Positions 9,350 to 19,901 of a stretch of 64,000 nt of DNA are shown piece after piece. This DNA comes from Bdellovibrionales bacterium. GTDB lineage: Bacteria > Bdellovibrionota > Bdellovibrionia > Bdellovibrionales > UBA1609. The DNA lies in NCBI GenBank assembly GCA_020630675.1, contig JAHDIR010000005.1:35225-99224 (forward strand). The letters run 5' to 3'. Below the pieces are notes generated by a model. The model was not told the origin of the DNA. It searched no databases and was given only the letters and a program-made list of their open reading frames with translations. Both the position numbers and the translations under genes were made by a program. Each line of letters begins with the position of its first letter. Within the stretch, counting starts at the first letter, position 1.

Positions 9350-11617
9350 CTATTGAATTAAGGTTTCTTTTAACTTTTGCCCTGGCAGACATTGGTTATT
9401 AACAATTTTGTATAAATTATCTCTGTCTTTCCACATATATTCGTCTTCTGGCTCTAAAACTTTTAAAAACTCTATGAGGCTTTGGATATCGTTATCATCT
9501 AAATTTTTCCAAGACTCAAAGTAATGGCCTCTGTTGTTGTTGCCATAACCAGTGATATAGTCTTTTCTAGGCAGTTGACCTTTACCATTTTCATATTTTT
9601 CATATAATTTGTAAAAAGTTTCAGCATAGATACTATCCTCTGCATTAAAACAGTGAATAGGTGTTTTGTTACAGTATGCTTGTATCTCTTTTGAACTTGG
9701 CTGCTTTAGCCCTAAGGTTTGCGTATCAAACTCTAAATGATTAATTTTAAAATCCTTGTACCTTCGGTGTGGTGGTGTCATCAGTTGCTTTATACTCGCC
9801 ACAGAGCCGTTATGTAAAAACGGAGCTGTTGCCCATATTCCAGCCAAGTGCCTGGCCACATAACCATATCCTTTGCTGTTACCCTTGGCATCTGTGGGTA
9901 ATGTCATATAATCATTTTTAAGTTCACCAACATTTCCTAAGTAGGTGTCACGAAACTCATCGGGGCCTCGCAAAGCTAAATCTTTAGCCCGTTCTTTTAA
10001 TACCCCATAAGAGTTCACCTGGTCTGGGTGATCTTTTTTGTAAAGCTCTAATGTGTCTTGCACCAACTTCATGAGTGTTTCTTTTAAATACTTTCCTTGA
10101 TAAGGTGTTGATTGCAGAACAGCATAGTTAGGGTCTGTTTTTAGCCCCGGCTCGTTAATTTTAAAAACTTTGTATTGCAAAAGCTTTTTTTGAGGGCCAA
10201 CTTTTTCACTGGCGGTGTGGCAATCCATACATTGCTTCACATAAGTGTTACAACCAGCAATAATTTTATTTTTGTCTAACGAATTTTCACCAATAATTTT
10301 TGTCCACTGAGGTACTTCAATTTTATGCATGATGTTTTCTAGATCTATTAAATTTTCAATATTTGCCGATGACCTTAATGTTCCCTCTTCTTTTATAACA
10401 GCACCTAAGCCATAGGATTGACCGATATCTCTTAATAAAAGTGAATTCATATTGCCATTATAGTGAAACGCAGCTTTATATTCAGTGGCCCAAACAAATG
10501 GGTGAGAGACTGGAGCGTAATAGTCTAAAGGGTCTTTATCTCTTAAAATAGAATTGGCAATTCGTCCGAAGGCATCATTCCGGCCAATTCCAGAACCGCC
10601 TTTTTGCACCTCAGCTTTGGGGTAAGAAGAAATTAATTTACCCACTCGGTCCATAGCCATTTTTTGTTCATAACTTAAAGTGTAGTTTGTTCCTTTGTAA
10701 ACAGTCATTCTAAGCAGTTCTTCTAAATACTTATTTAAAACACTTCTATTTTTTTCACGCATTTTCCCAATAGTATCAACAGTTAAGTACTGAGAAACCA
10801 TAGATTCAAACGAATTGAGTTTGTCAAATGTTGGAGGGTTAGTTAAAACTATACTATTAATACATTCGTCTTTTGTAGGCCTTGGGTTAACAAATGGTAT
10901 TCTTTTCATCTCAATTTCATCAGTGAAATTTAACATAAAATCACAGGCCAAGCCTTTAACTTCACTGTCTTTGTAACCAAATGTTAATAAAAATTTAGCT
11001 AATTCATCAGCTTTAAACATAAGTGCTGCTACCGAACCGGCCATATCTTGAAAAAAACCAAAAACATTGAACAAGCCTGGAGCACCATCAATGATAAATT
11101 TTTCATCTCCTACTTTTAATTGCCCAGTATGGCATAAAGCACAGTTGGTTTCTAACATAGCCACTTGTGGATTTCCGAAATTATCTAGTTTAAAATTTTT
11201 AGCCTCTTCTTTTTCTGCTTTTAAAATATCACTACTTCTATCGTTTTCATTGGTCCATGTTGCAGATAACCCAACCCAATCTAATAGGTAAGGAGATTTT
11301 TCATCTTTAATTAAATTATTTTTTTCATCTAATTTTTCTAACAAAGGGCTATAAGACCCATCTTTATTGGGAGTTTTAAGATTTAGCATTCTAACAGCCC
11401 AAGGGTAAGGTATTAACGGGCTCCCCTGACTTTTATGCCAATATTTTTGCTGATAATCAGCTCCTAGAGTATAATATTGGTTTGCTACGCTTGTTGTTTG
11501 TCGATTCACTTTTTTGTTGGCAGCAGTTTTATGTTTTGAGAACTGGCAAGCACTCATAACAAAGACAGATGTTAAAAAAATACAAACAGATTTAATTATA
11601 ACTTTATAAGATTCCAT
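9350..11617 (-). CDS. Di-heme c-type cytochrome lipoprotein (RoxA/cytochrome c peroxidase-like)
   Basis: Two CxxCH motifs (CALCH, CMDCH), 'GIWATAPFLHNGSVASIKQLMTPPHRR' typical of di-heme peroxidase/RoxA-like proteins; lipobox VMSAC. Confidence 0.75.
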   Translation of the reverse strand: MESYKVIIKSVCIFLTSVFVMSACQFSKHKTAANKKVNRQTTSVANQYYTLGADYQQKYWHKSQGSPLIPYPWAVRMLNLKTPNKDGSYSPLLEKLDEKNNLIKDEKSPYLLDWVGLSATWTNENDRSSDILKAEKEEAKNFKLDNFGNPQVAMLETNCALCHTGQLKVGDEKFIIDGAPGLFNVFGFFQDMAGSVAALMFKADELAKFLLTFGYKDSEVKGLACDFMLNFTDEIEMKRIPFVNPRPTKDECINSIVLTNPPTFDKLNSFESMVSQYLTVDTIGKMREKNRSVLNKYLEELLRMTVYKGTNYTLSYEQKMAMDRVGKLISSYPKAEVQKGGSGIGRNDAFGRIANSILRDKDPLDYYAPVSHPFVWATEYKAAFHYNGNMNSLLLRDIGQSYGLGAVIKEEGTLRSSANIENLIDLENIMHKIEVPQWTKIIGENSLDKNKIIAGCNTYVKQCMDCHTASEKVGPQKKLLQYKVFKINEPGLKTDPNYAVLQSTPYQGKYLKETLMKLVQDTLELYKKDHPDQVNSYGVLKERAKDLALRGPDEFRDTYLGNVGELKNDYMTLPTDAKGNSKGYGYVARHLAGIWATAPFLHNGSVASIKQLMTPPHRRYKDFKINHLEFDTQTLGLKQPSSKEIQAYCNKTPIHCFNAEDSIYAETFYKLYEKYENGKGQLPRKDYITGYGNNNRGHYFESWKNLDDNDIQSLIEFLKVLEPEDEYMWKDRDNLYKIVNNQCLPGQKLKETLIQ

Positions 11618-11802
11618 AATCTTATTTTATAAACATTTGTAAGAGGCGCAACTCTATACTAATGTCCCCTACTTTTTTCTAGTTTATATTTTAAAATTTA
11701 ATTATTTTTACTTTCTTTTTGACGAAAACGCCCCCCCATACAGAAAGGCTTTAGTCTAGTGGTTACTTTGCTCTACTGTAGGAAAAGTTCTTGTTAAAAA
11801 AA

Positions 11803-13212
11803 TTACTGCCCTTGCAAAAATTCACTAACATAGGCTCCTACTTTGTCTTTCTCATACCAATTAGAGTTAAAAATAGCTTTTGTTCCTGATGGGCTTACAC
11901 TTAATTTGGCTTGAGCATCATAAGAAGAGCCTCCTGAGCGATGAAAACCCATGGGCTCGACAAGGTTTAGCCCAACTATGCCTTTTTGACCGGGAGGAGA
12001 TCCAGACACACTTTTTGTTGAACTGTTTGATGATAGCTTTGCAGCTCCTAAAGCGCCTCCAAAAGATGAATAGTAACACCAACCAGGTCTTAAAATATTT
12101 CGGCAGCTTAAGTGGCCATGCCCGACTCCTTTTGCTGTAAATACTAGCTGGTTATCAGACAATCTAAAATAATGAATATAATCCCAAGAAATGGCGGCAT
12201 AGACTTCTTCACCTTTATCGTTATATCCAAAATCACCATGATAAAGTTTGTCTGTAACTTTACGAATTAAATTTAAAGACTTATCATACAAAAAAGCACG
12301 ATTGCTAATTTCAAATCCTTGAATAATAATATATTTTCCACTTTGTGAAAATGAGCCCCAATTATAAGCCTTATCTAACTCAATCGTACCTAAAATACGT
12401 TTTTCTTTTAGGTCTATAGATAAACCATATTTTTTTCCATTTTTATTACAATCAATAAAAGCGTATCTATCATCTGTAGAAATATTGCCTTCACCAGACC
12501 CTAGAGAACATTTACTGTAACCTGTAAATGAGATTAACTCTTCGTTAGAGTTTGTATTCAAGTTGTACATGACGAAAGATTTTTGATCGGAACTCAAACC
12601 ATAAATAATATGTGGGCTAAGGTTTGACCAGTTTCTTTCTATGTTTTGAATTGCACTTTGGTGTGAACTAACTAATGAATAGTTCTGTGCAGAGTATATT
12701 TGACCTCTTAGATTTATAAGAGTTTCATCTGAATTGAAGGCCTGCCTTTTTGAGTAATGATGACGATTTTCACGACTGATTCTTGTGGTTTTAGTGTTAA
12801 AATCAGAGTTATAGACTGACTGGTACACACTTAAAGGGCTTTTACTTTTAGAAGGGTCATTTATATTTTGATAAGCCCTACCATTACCGTACTTATATTT
12901 ACTTGATTCATTTTGTTGTTCGTTGACCATCTCGTCTGGCTTGTCATTTTCAGACGATGATCCAGAACTATTTTCTGATTCATCAACAATTGGGTTTGAA
13001 CCTGAAGGCGTATTTTCATTTGTCTCATTTTCAGAAAGACCTGGAGATGGACTTGAGTTTTCCTTTGAATTGTCTCTTTCATTTAAAGGTTCTGTAGAGC
13101 TTACATCACTTTGTGATGAAAAATTAATACTGTTTTCAGCATCAAAACTACCACAGTTTTGAAAACTAAATACAAGTAAAGTCATTAATAAGATAATACT
13201 TAATTTGTTCAT
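11803..13212 (-). CDS. QNCG-type lipoprotein of unknown function (possible beta-propeller)
   Basis: ORF track starts at 13242; internal start at 13212 gives MNKLSIILLMTLLVFSFQNCGSF. Ser/Glu/Asn-rich linker, then repeated beta-strand-like segments. Confidence 0.65.
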   Translation of the reverse strand: MNKLSIILLMTLLVFSFQNCGSFDAENSINFSSQSDVSSTEPLNERDNSKENSSPSPGLSENETNENTPSGSNPIVDESENSSGSSSENDKPDEMVNEQQNESSKYKYGNGRAYQNINDPSKSKSPLSVYQSVYNSDFNTKTTRISRENRHHYSKRQAFNSDETLINLRGQIYSAQNYSLVSSHQSAIQNIERNWSNLSPHIIYGLSSDQKSFVMYNLNTNSNEELISFTGYSKCSLGSGEGNISTDDRYAFIDCNKNGKKYGLSIDLKEKRILGTIELDKAYNWGSFSQSGKYIIIQGFEISNRAFLYDKSLNLIRKVTDKLYHGDFGYNDKGEEVYAAISWDYIHYFRLSDNQLVFTAKGVGHGHLSCRNILRPGWCYYSSFGGALGAAKLSSNSSTKSVSGSPPGQKGIVGLNLVEPMGFHRSGGSSYDAQAKLSVSPSGTKAIFNSNWYEKDKVGAYVSEFLQGQ

Positions 13213-13225
13213 TACTTTAAAATAC

Positions 13226-14908
13226 TTAATATGGTGATTCATATCTCACCCCCACTTGACTCGAAGGAGCAAAGTCCCAAGGTGGAGCCCCTTTAAACAT
13301 TCCAGGCATTGACTTCACTCCAGATTGTCCTGAAGCCCCAACTCTAAAATCGTTTAAAATTCCATAATTTCGATTGCCAAGGTATTCATTGGTCCAAACA
13401 TTCTCAAAAGAGTACTTATCAGCCCCTAAAGAAAAAATTAAAGCAGCCCCTCTGTCATATCTGTCATCTGTGGCATAACGCTTATCATATGAATGATAGT
13501 AATTTCTCATTTTTAAATTTGTTAAATTGAGGCCATTGTACCTTTGTATAGAAATTCCATTACCACTCATAAGGTAAACAATATTTTCTAGAGTGACAGT
13601 TCCGATATTTTCGTTTCCTTGAACCTGTAAAAAGTCACCATGTATTCCATCACCAATTCCTCTATGGTCATTATCAAGACTTTCTACTCCCACACATCGC
13701 GTGTTTACCGCCTTAAAATGCCTCTGCTTAACAAACTTATTCAAAGTTGAACGCGAGGGACGTATTTGCCCATTACTGTCTCGGTATAGACCTTTCTTAT
13801 CTTCAGCATTTAAACTATTACGAACAACAAAGCAATCTGCTTCCATTCCGTTTATATCAATGTCTACCCCTTCAATAAATGAAGTTTGTTCCTGCTCTAA
13901 ACGTATAGCAATCCCCCCAGGTAATCGCGGATGAATGTTTTTAAAATTTCGACCATCAACAGTTTTTTTGGCGGGGTCAGGTTTATTTGGGTAATTATTT
14001 GCCTCACCAACATCACAGCCCGATTGAATCACTAGTTTTAAATCTAAACCAACAACATGAACATTTCTTCCTCCGGTGATCCAAACTGGATATTTTAATG
14101 GGCCTGAGTCTTTAGACATAGTAATTTTAGCATCGCGGCCAGCTGGAACTTTTATATAGTAACGTTTACCTTCGCACCCTAGCTGGTTAAAGTCGCTCAC
14201 ATGATTAGTTTCAGATTTATCTGATAAAACCACAGTCATAGGGTTTACTAACACAGGTGGCTTAACTGTCATATCCCAGTTACCTTTGTTTGAACTTGGT
14301 GGGTTTTTAACAGAAGCTTTTGTTGAAAATGAAATTTTATAAGCGGCTCCTTTTATGCCTTTTCTTTCTTTTTCTGTAAAAGCGTAAGCTTCAATTTCGT
14401 AATTGCGGCTTTGGTCAAATTTAAAGTTTTCGGCAGAAGTAAAAGGCGCTTCACTATCAATATCCGAAAATCCATTGGTTTGAATTCTTGTACTTTCAAC
14501 ATTTTCATTGGTTATCATTTCAATGACAACAGGGCCTTCATCAAAAAAATCAGGATCAATCACTGCATTTTCTTTTAATATAATAAATTTTTCCGGCTGC
14601 TCCCATTGAAAAAGCTTGAGGCTAGTTATAACAGGCTGATTAGATACTTCTGGAACTGGTTCTACTGTGGGATCCAACTCTGTTGGTGAAGACATCGAAG
14701 GTGCAGGAGTGCTCTCGGAAACCTGAGGAGCTTCTGTGTTGCTAGTAGATTCTTCACTTCGGTTTTGATCGATCAAAGGGTCTGTTGGCTTCAGCTCTGA
14801 ATTAAATGAATTGAGACTTTCGGCATTAAAGTTGCCACAGTTTTGAAAGCTCAAGATCAATAATAGCAGTGGGAATATTAGTAAATATTTATTTAATAAT
14901 CGGCTCAT
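13226..14908 (-). CDS. QNCG-type lipoprotein with parallel beta-helix-like domain
   Basis: Start at 14908 (MSRLLNKYLLIF...LSFQNCGNF) with AAGGGGA upstream; 'VWITGGRNVHVVGLDLKL...GTVTLENIVYLMSGNGISIQRYNGLNLTNLKMRNYY' resembles pectate lyase-like beta-helix rungs. Confidence 0.65.
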   Translation of the reverse strand: MSRLLNKYLLIFPLLLLILSFQNCGNFNAESLNSFNSELKPTDPLIDQNRSEESTSNTEAPQVSESTPAPSMSSPTELDPTVEPVPEVSNQPVITSLKLFQWEQPEKFIILKENAVIDPDFFDEGPVVIEMITNENVESTRIQTNGFSDIDSEAPFTSAENFKFDQSRNYEIEAYAFTEKERKGIKGAAYKISFSTKASVKNPPSSNKGNWDMTVKPPVLVNPMTVVLSDKSETNHVSDFNQLGCEGKRYYIKVPAGRDAKITMSKDSGPLKYPVWITGGRNVHVVGLDLKLVIQSGCDVGEANNYPNKPDPAKKTVDGRNFKNIHPRLPGGIAIRLEQEQTSFIEGVDIDINGMEADCFVVRNSLNAEDKKGLYRDSNGQIRPSRSTLNKFVKQRHFKAVNTRCVGVESLDNDHRGIGDGIHGDFLQVQGNENIGTVTLENIVYLMSGNGISIQRYNGLNLTNLKMRNYYHSYDKRYATDDRYDRGAALIFSLGADKYSFENVWTNEYLGNRNYGILNDFRVGASGQSGVKSMPGMFKGAPPWDFAPSSQVGVRYESPY

Positions 14909-15121
14909 TAAAATCCCCTTCAACTAAAATAAAAAACTGCAAGTTATAGGCCATAAAGAATGCCTAAATGAGGATATAGATACTGTAAGTATCTGATTTA
15001 AAAATTTAATGTGTTTAAGGATGAGACATATTCTATTCACACTGCCTGATATTTTGACTGTGTACAAAACTACTTCACTTCATTACTCTTCTTAATTTTT
15101 AGAGACTTTGTGTACCCCTTA

Positions 15122-18100
15122 TTATTTTTTGACATAATTCACATCAATATTACGAATGCTACAGTTGGAAGTTTGCTGAGAATTGGTTTTTAAAAAAGAT
15201 TTAATATGTAAGGCTCCAGGAGCAAATTGTTCTGAATACTTCAATATATTATTTTCTAAATCCCCTTTGGTTGAACGATGTTCAGGCTGAGTTGCCGGCA
15301 CCCAGGCACCTTCACTGTAGTAGAAATAATTACTTCCATCTGGGCTTAGCTGAAAACTCACGCAGTCGTCAGCTGCGGCAGCAATAGAAATTAGGCGAGA
15401 ATAGTTGATCACTTCAGTCGGTTTAACCTCCTGTATGCCTCCAAAATATTTTTCTTGTTCACTGGTATTTAAGTTTACAGATGTGAGCTCAGGAAAGCAT
15501 GGGCTACCACTACAAGCTAAATTTTCATCGGCTTCTAAATAAACACGGTACTTGAAAAAAGGGTTGGCATTAGGCCTTGCACTCAACGGTAAATTGTCAA
15601 AATTAATCACAGGTACAGTTGGTTTTGGTCCTGCGCTTAAAGTAATTTCATCATTTACGCATATATTTCCATTGCTGTCAGAAGTATTGTTTCCACAATT
15701 AAAAAGTGTGTCCGTACCTTTTCGGTGAAAAGCTTCTGAGTAGTAGGTGGTGCCATCACCTCCAGGACCAATAAATATTGCCTTATGAGAGTCCTCAAAA
15801 TCTACAGCGTTTACAATTGTGTCGCCATCACAGTCATTGGCATTTCCTTCAGGAGAGGAACTATAGCTTTTACATTGGCAATTAGAGTCAATGCAGCTTT
15901 TCACTTGCAGCTTAACTCTGTTAGCCCCACGACGATAAAGCTGTTGAACTTCGTTCACTGATAAAGCTCTTGACCAAAAACTAAACTCATCGATTTTACC
16001 CGGAAAAAAGTTATCTGAGCCACCAACCCATAAATTATTTTGGCTGACTGGAGTAAAGGAGCTACACGAAGATGACGAAGCCACCTCAACACCATCTATA
16101 TATATTTTGAATAAGGTTCCATCAAAGGAAGTCACTATATAGGTCCAGCGTCCTGAACTTATTGCGTTTGTTTTTACAACCCCACATTGGCCTGTACCAT
16201 GACCAAAGTAAGCTGAAATGGTGTTTTCATTGTTTATGTAAATGGTTGGCGGACGCTGGCTTATACCATCAAGATTATAACCCAAGATTGAGTGGTAGTT
16301 GATATCATTGACTTCAGAAAACACCCACAAGGCCTGCGTAAACTGCCCCGAGCCACTAATATCTAAAGCAGAGTCATTAAAAGCTATATGTGATGAAATA
16401 CCATCAAAACGGGCTGAATTTAAAAAGTGTCCATCCTGTCCAAAAACAACCGAGCCAACAGGCGTACCATGCGCATTATTTCCTGATGTATCAATGACAG
16501 AGCTTGCCCCCGTTGTTCCAATATTTTCATTGAGCGACCAATAGCCGATTAAACCTGCGGCCAAGCTTTCGTTAATATTTGAATAATCCAAAGAACTTTC
16601 ACTGTCTGCAATCCCATCAGTATCAAAATCACCCACTAAACCTTTACCAAAAGGTAAAGTCGTAGACCAACTTAAATCTGGCCATTGAGAGCTGGTACTT
16701 CCTAAAGAAATGACTTCTGAGTCTATATGGCTGACATACTTTTGCTTTTGACGATGAAAAATTAAACTGACTTCAGAAGGGCTTAGAGCTTCTTCCCATA
16801 TAACAAAATCATCTAACTCTCCCTCAAAGCTAGCAATGGCACCACTGGTAAAATTAAGAGCTGTGACCCCTCCAGGAATGGATGATACATCTGTTCCTGT
16901 CCCCGTTAGTTTTCCATCTATGTACATAAAAAGTTGGCCTGACTTGGCCACAGCAACTATGTGATGAAAGCTTCCGTCGTTAATGGGCGTAGTCCCAACT
17001 ACAGAGGCGCTTGTAGTTCCGTTATATCTTGCAAACCAAAGCGTTCCTGGGCTTGCCGCTGTTTGATTAAAATAAAAAAATCGAGCAAGATAAGCTGGGC
17101 TAGCTGCAGTCACAGTACCAAGAATGTTATGGTCAAGGCCTATTTCACTTTGAATGAGTGCCGGCTTTAGCCATAAAGAAACTGTCATATCAGAATTTAA
17201 ATCTAATGCACTTAAACTTCCAGAAATAGAGGTATCTAAAACAGTATCTCCAATACCATCAAAAGTTCCTGATAGCCCCCCTACTTTTGCTTCGTTTACA
17301 AATGTTGAATCTCCAGAAATTGTAAGGTGATTTTCATTTCCAGATGAGTCATGCCAATGCCCATCCATCGTCCAGTGGCCGACGATGCTGTTGTATCTGG
17401 GCGACCATTCAGGCCTATGATCATTCATTTTTAATGATTGTTGATTATACAAAAGCTTTACTTCTTGGGCTGTAAGAGGAACATCAAAAATGGCTAACTC
17501 ATCAATAAAGCCATTAAAAGAAAAAACTCCATTGGCTCCGACTGCACCAATGACAAAAGGTGCCGTCGTAATTGCCGGCAGTTCTGTATAAGAATCTTGC
17601 GCAACTAATGTGCCGTTAATATAAAGTTTAAGTTCATTATCGCTATCGATTACACAAGCTAAATGATACCAAACATCGTTTTGTAGAGAAAGTTTAGTAA
17701 CCGTTAACTCCCCCGGAACACTTGGCTGTGCCATACTACAACGAACTCCTGCAGGCTCACCATTTTCAACTCTAATGTAAATTGAGTCATTGTTATAACT
17801 AAAGCCTTTTCGTGTGATATAGCCATAAGTTCCAGAACTATCCCCCATTTTTTTAACCCAAGCACTGATTGTCTTAACTTTATCAGATGCTAAATCACTA
17901 ACTGAGGTGGTACTAATATTATCTAACGTTCCATCGAGAGCTAAAGAGTGACTGCCTAGGTGACTAACTAACGAGTTTGCTGCATCTGCAAATGTATCCA
18001 TTGGACGACTTAAATTTTGACTATCTATAACACCACTATCAAAACGCCAATAAGCTAATAGTTGGCCAGCCTGTTGAGGTAAAATTTGTCTGACATCATG

Positions 18101-18409
18101 TTCTGACGAATTTTTATCATATTGAATTGAAACAAAATTTTGATTTAAACTCATTCCAGGTTGAGAAAGACTATTTAATTCAGACGAATCAAAGTTTAAA
18201 TCTATAGGCTTTAGTTGGGCTTGACCATTTTTTATTTCCACATAATTTTCATTAAAAGTTAGTTTTGATGAGCTTGAATAGTCCCAGGTTGGATTAAATA
18301 AAGAACTTTCTTCAATAACTGTATGTTCGTAACTACAGGAGCTCATCAAAGATAAAATGAACAGTTTGAAAATTATAATTGGAGCGTAAAAGTAAAAACC
18401 TTTATTCAT
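15122..18409 (-). CDS. LamG/concanavalin A-like domain lipoprotein, paralog 2
   Basis: 1095 aa; lipobox MSSC; 'LFNPTWDYSSSSKLTFNENYVEIKNGQAQLKPIDLN', three LamG-like segments, shared DCDGDTIVN and GPGGDGTTYYSE module. Confidence 0.85.
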   Translation of the reverse strand: MNKGFYFYAPIIIFKLFILSLMSSCSYEHTVIEESSLFNPTWDYSSSSKLTFNENYVEIKNGQAQLKPIDLNFDSSELNSLSQPGMSLNQNFVSIQYDKNSSEHDVRQILPQQAGQLLAYWRFDSGVIDSQNLSRPMDTFADAANSLVSHLGSHSLALDGTLDNISTTSVSDLASDKVKTISAWVKKMGDSSGTYGYITRKGFSYNNDSIYIRVENGEPAGVRCSMAQPSVPGELTVTKLSLQNDVWYHLACVIDSDNELKLYINGTLVAQDSYTELPAITTAPFVIGAVGANGVFSFNGFIDELAIFDVPLTAQEVKLLYNQQSLKMNDHRPEWSPRYNSIVGHWTMDGHWHDSSGNENHLTISGDSTFVNEAKVGGLSGTFDGIGDTVLDTSISGSLSALDLNSDMTVSLWLKPALIQSEIGLDHNILGTVTAASPAYLARFFYFNQTAASPGTLWFARYNGTTSASVVGTTPINDGSFHHIVAVAKSGQLFMYIDGKLTGTGTDVSSIPGGVTALNFTSGAIASFEGELDDFVIWEEALSPSEVSLIFHRQKQKYVSHIDSEVISLGSTSSQWPDLSWSTTLPFGKGLVGDFDTDGIADSESSLDYSNINESLAAGLIGYWSLNENIGTTGASSVIDTSGNNAHGTPVGSVVFGQDGHFLNSARFDGISSHIAFNDSALDISGSGQFTQALWVFSEVNDINYHSILGYNLDGISQRPPTIYINNENTISAYFGHGTGQCGVVKTNAISSGRWTYIVTSFDGTLFKIYIDGVEVASSSSCSSFTPVSQNNLWVGGSDNFFPGKIDEFSFWSRALSVNEVQQLYRRGANRVKLQVKSCIDSNCQCKSYSSSPEGNANDCDGDTIVNAVDFEDSHKAIFIGPGGDGTTYYSEAFHRKGTDTLFNCGNNTSDSNGNICVNDEITLSAGPKPTVPVINFDNLPLSARPNANPFFKYRVYLEADENLACSGSPCFPELTSVNLNTSEQEKYFGGIQEVKPTEVINYSRLISIAAAADDCVSFQLSPDGSNYFYYSEGAWVPATQPEHRSTKGDLENNILKYSEQFAPGALHIKSFLKTNSQQTSNCSIRNIDVNYVKK
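15702..15722 (+). repeat. Intragenic copy of AAAAGTGTGTCCGTACCTTTT within LamG paralog 2
   Basis: Exact copy of the intergenic repeat; encodes KGTDTLF on the minus strand. Confidence 0.95.
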
Positions 18410-18415
18410 ATGCTT

Positions 18416-18444
18416 CTTATCGACATAAGTAATGAAAACTATTA
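18416..18444 (-). promoter_or_regulatory. Shared upstream element GTCGATAAG (18416-18424) with a weak -35-like box TAATAGTT 12 nt further upstream
   Basis: 6 nt upstream of the ATG of paralog 2; identical GTCGATAAG in paralogs 3-5. Confidence 0.45.
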
Positions 18445-18593
18445 GAAGTTATTAAAAATAATTTTACATTTTTTTGTATCAATAACGAACATTGATTAGC
18501 TGATCATAAGTCTTGGAAAAGGCACTGGAAATAAATATTATTACTTCAGTATTAAAGGCTTAAGCCTTAGCTTGTCATTTCAAGACAATAAAA

Positions 18594-19520
18594 CTAGCGC
18601 CTGGGTACTAAAGTAGAACATACAGGACTTAGCTGCAAACTTGAGTTTTTATCTACTGGGTTTCTGGCCCTTAGTTCTTTCATAGCCTCTTCGATCCAAC
18701 TTTTATAACTTATTACTTTGATAAAATAAGAGCTGTTTATGAGTTCGCAATAATGGCAGTTATCAGGGGGACCATCCACAAAATATTGAACTCCCAGAAG
18801 TTCATACTTTTGGCTTTCCGAATTCCATATAAAAGCGCCACTGCCACTATCTCCCCAAGAGTTACCAGATGTATTATGTTCTAAAGCAAATGTTGTATCA
18901 GATGTAAAAGGCATGGTCTTCAATTTAGTCTTTCTCAACTGATGGAGACTAGTCACTTTTTCATCTTGAGAGCCATAGCCAGCTATAGCCGCGGTAGTTC
19001 CTTCTTTGATTTCTGAGACTTCACTAAAAGTCACTGGCTGATAAACTTCGGAAATTTCATATTGCGGATGAAGTCGATCTCTTTCTAAATTAAAATTTAT
19101 TAAGGCTAAATCAGGTACGCTTAACCAGGTTGAATCAGACTCTAGCTGGCTGGAGTATCCAGGGTGGACTAATATTTGTTGCCGCTTTACTCTAAGGCCC
19201 TCATTTCTCGGAGAGGTCGATTCACTAAATCGTGTATCAAATATAATTTGTTCAATGGGATAGTCTTCATCCACACAGTGGGCGGCAGTAAGAATGGTAT
19301 CTTTTGCTAAGATTAACCCACCACATACATCAAATGAATAACCGTTCTCTGACGGCATTAGTAATAACACCGTATGACCAGCCAGAGGGTGCTCATGACT
19401 CAAAGGCGTACCATTGTAAATGGCTTTAGCTCGTGTAAAAGGTATCAAAAGAGCCAGTAAAAAAAACAACCTGTATACAAGCAAGTTTACCTTTAAATTT
19501 AAATATAGCCCTGTATTCAT
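18594..19520 (-). CDS. Secreted trypsin-like serine protease (S1)
   Basis: TAAHC (His), 'DLALINF' (Asp) and GDSGSG (Ser) motifs; N-terminal hydrophobic signal. Confidence 0.88.
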   Translation of the reverse strand: MNTGLYLNLKVNLLVYRLFFLLALLIPFTRAKAIYNGTPLSHEHPLAGHTVLLLMPSENGYSFDVCGGLILAKDTILTAAHCVDEDYPIEQIIFDTRFSESTSPRNEGLRVKRQQILVHPGYSSQLESDSTWLSVPDLALINFNLERDRLHPQYEISEVYQPVTFSEVSEIKEGTTAAIAGYGSQDEKVTSLHQLRKTKLKTMPFTSDTTFALEHNTSGNSWGDSGSGAFIWNSESQKYELLGVQYFVDGPPDNCHYCELINSSYFIKVISYKSWIEEAMKELRARNPVDKNSSLQLSPVCSTLVPRR

Positions 19521-19901
19521 TGGTTCATATTATCATAAAATTTTTTGATCAAATATCGTCGGTTTTTTTATTGTAAATAAATCTAAGGCTGTGAATAATT
19601 TAGACAATCTATCACAGGTAAGAAGAGTGAGGCTTCAGCTTGTAATATTGCCCTCCTTATTCTTAATGTAAAATTTAGCTAGTTTTAGCTATAAACTTTA
19701 CATTCAAAGGCTCTCCATATTGTTAGTTGAGCGGTCAGAATATAGTTATAACCTTTAATTGACTACAGCTCTTTTCCTCACACCTTCGTACTTAATTTGT
19801 TCGTACTTAAACGGGCTTGTTACCCTTAAAAAAGAGCTACAATGATAACCCTTCTGTTGAACAACAGTTCAATAGACCTCAGCTCTAAAAAAAGGCTTTT
19901 T

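Noticed and set aside
12923-13162. 79-aa plus-strand ORF opposite the QNCG lipoprotein linker
   Set aside because: Mirror of the Ser/Glu-rich low-complexity linker; a spurious antisense ORF.
18555-18568. AAGGCTTAAGCCTT perfect palindrome between paralog 2 and the serine protease
   Set aside because: Short 14-bp palindrome in AT-rich intergenic DNA, no repeats of it noticed elsewhere; could be chance.
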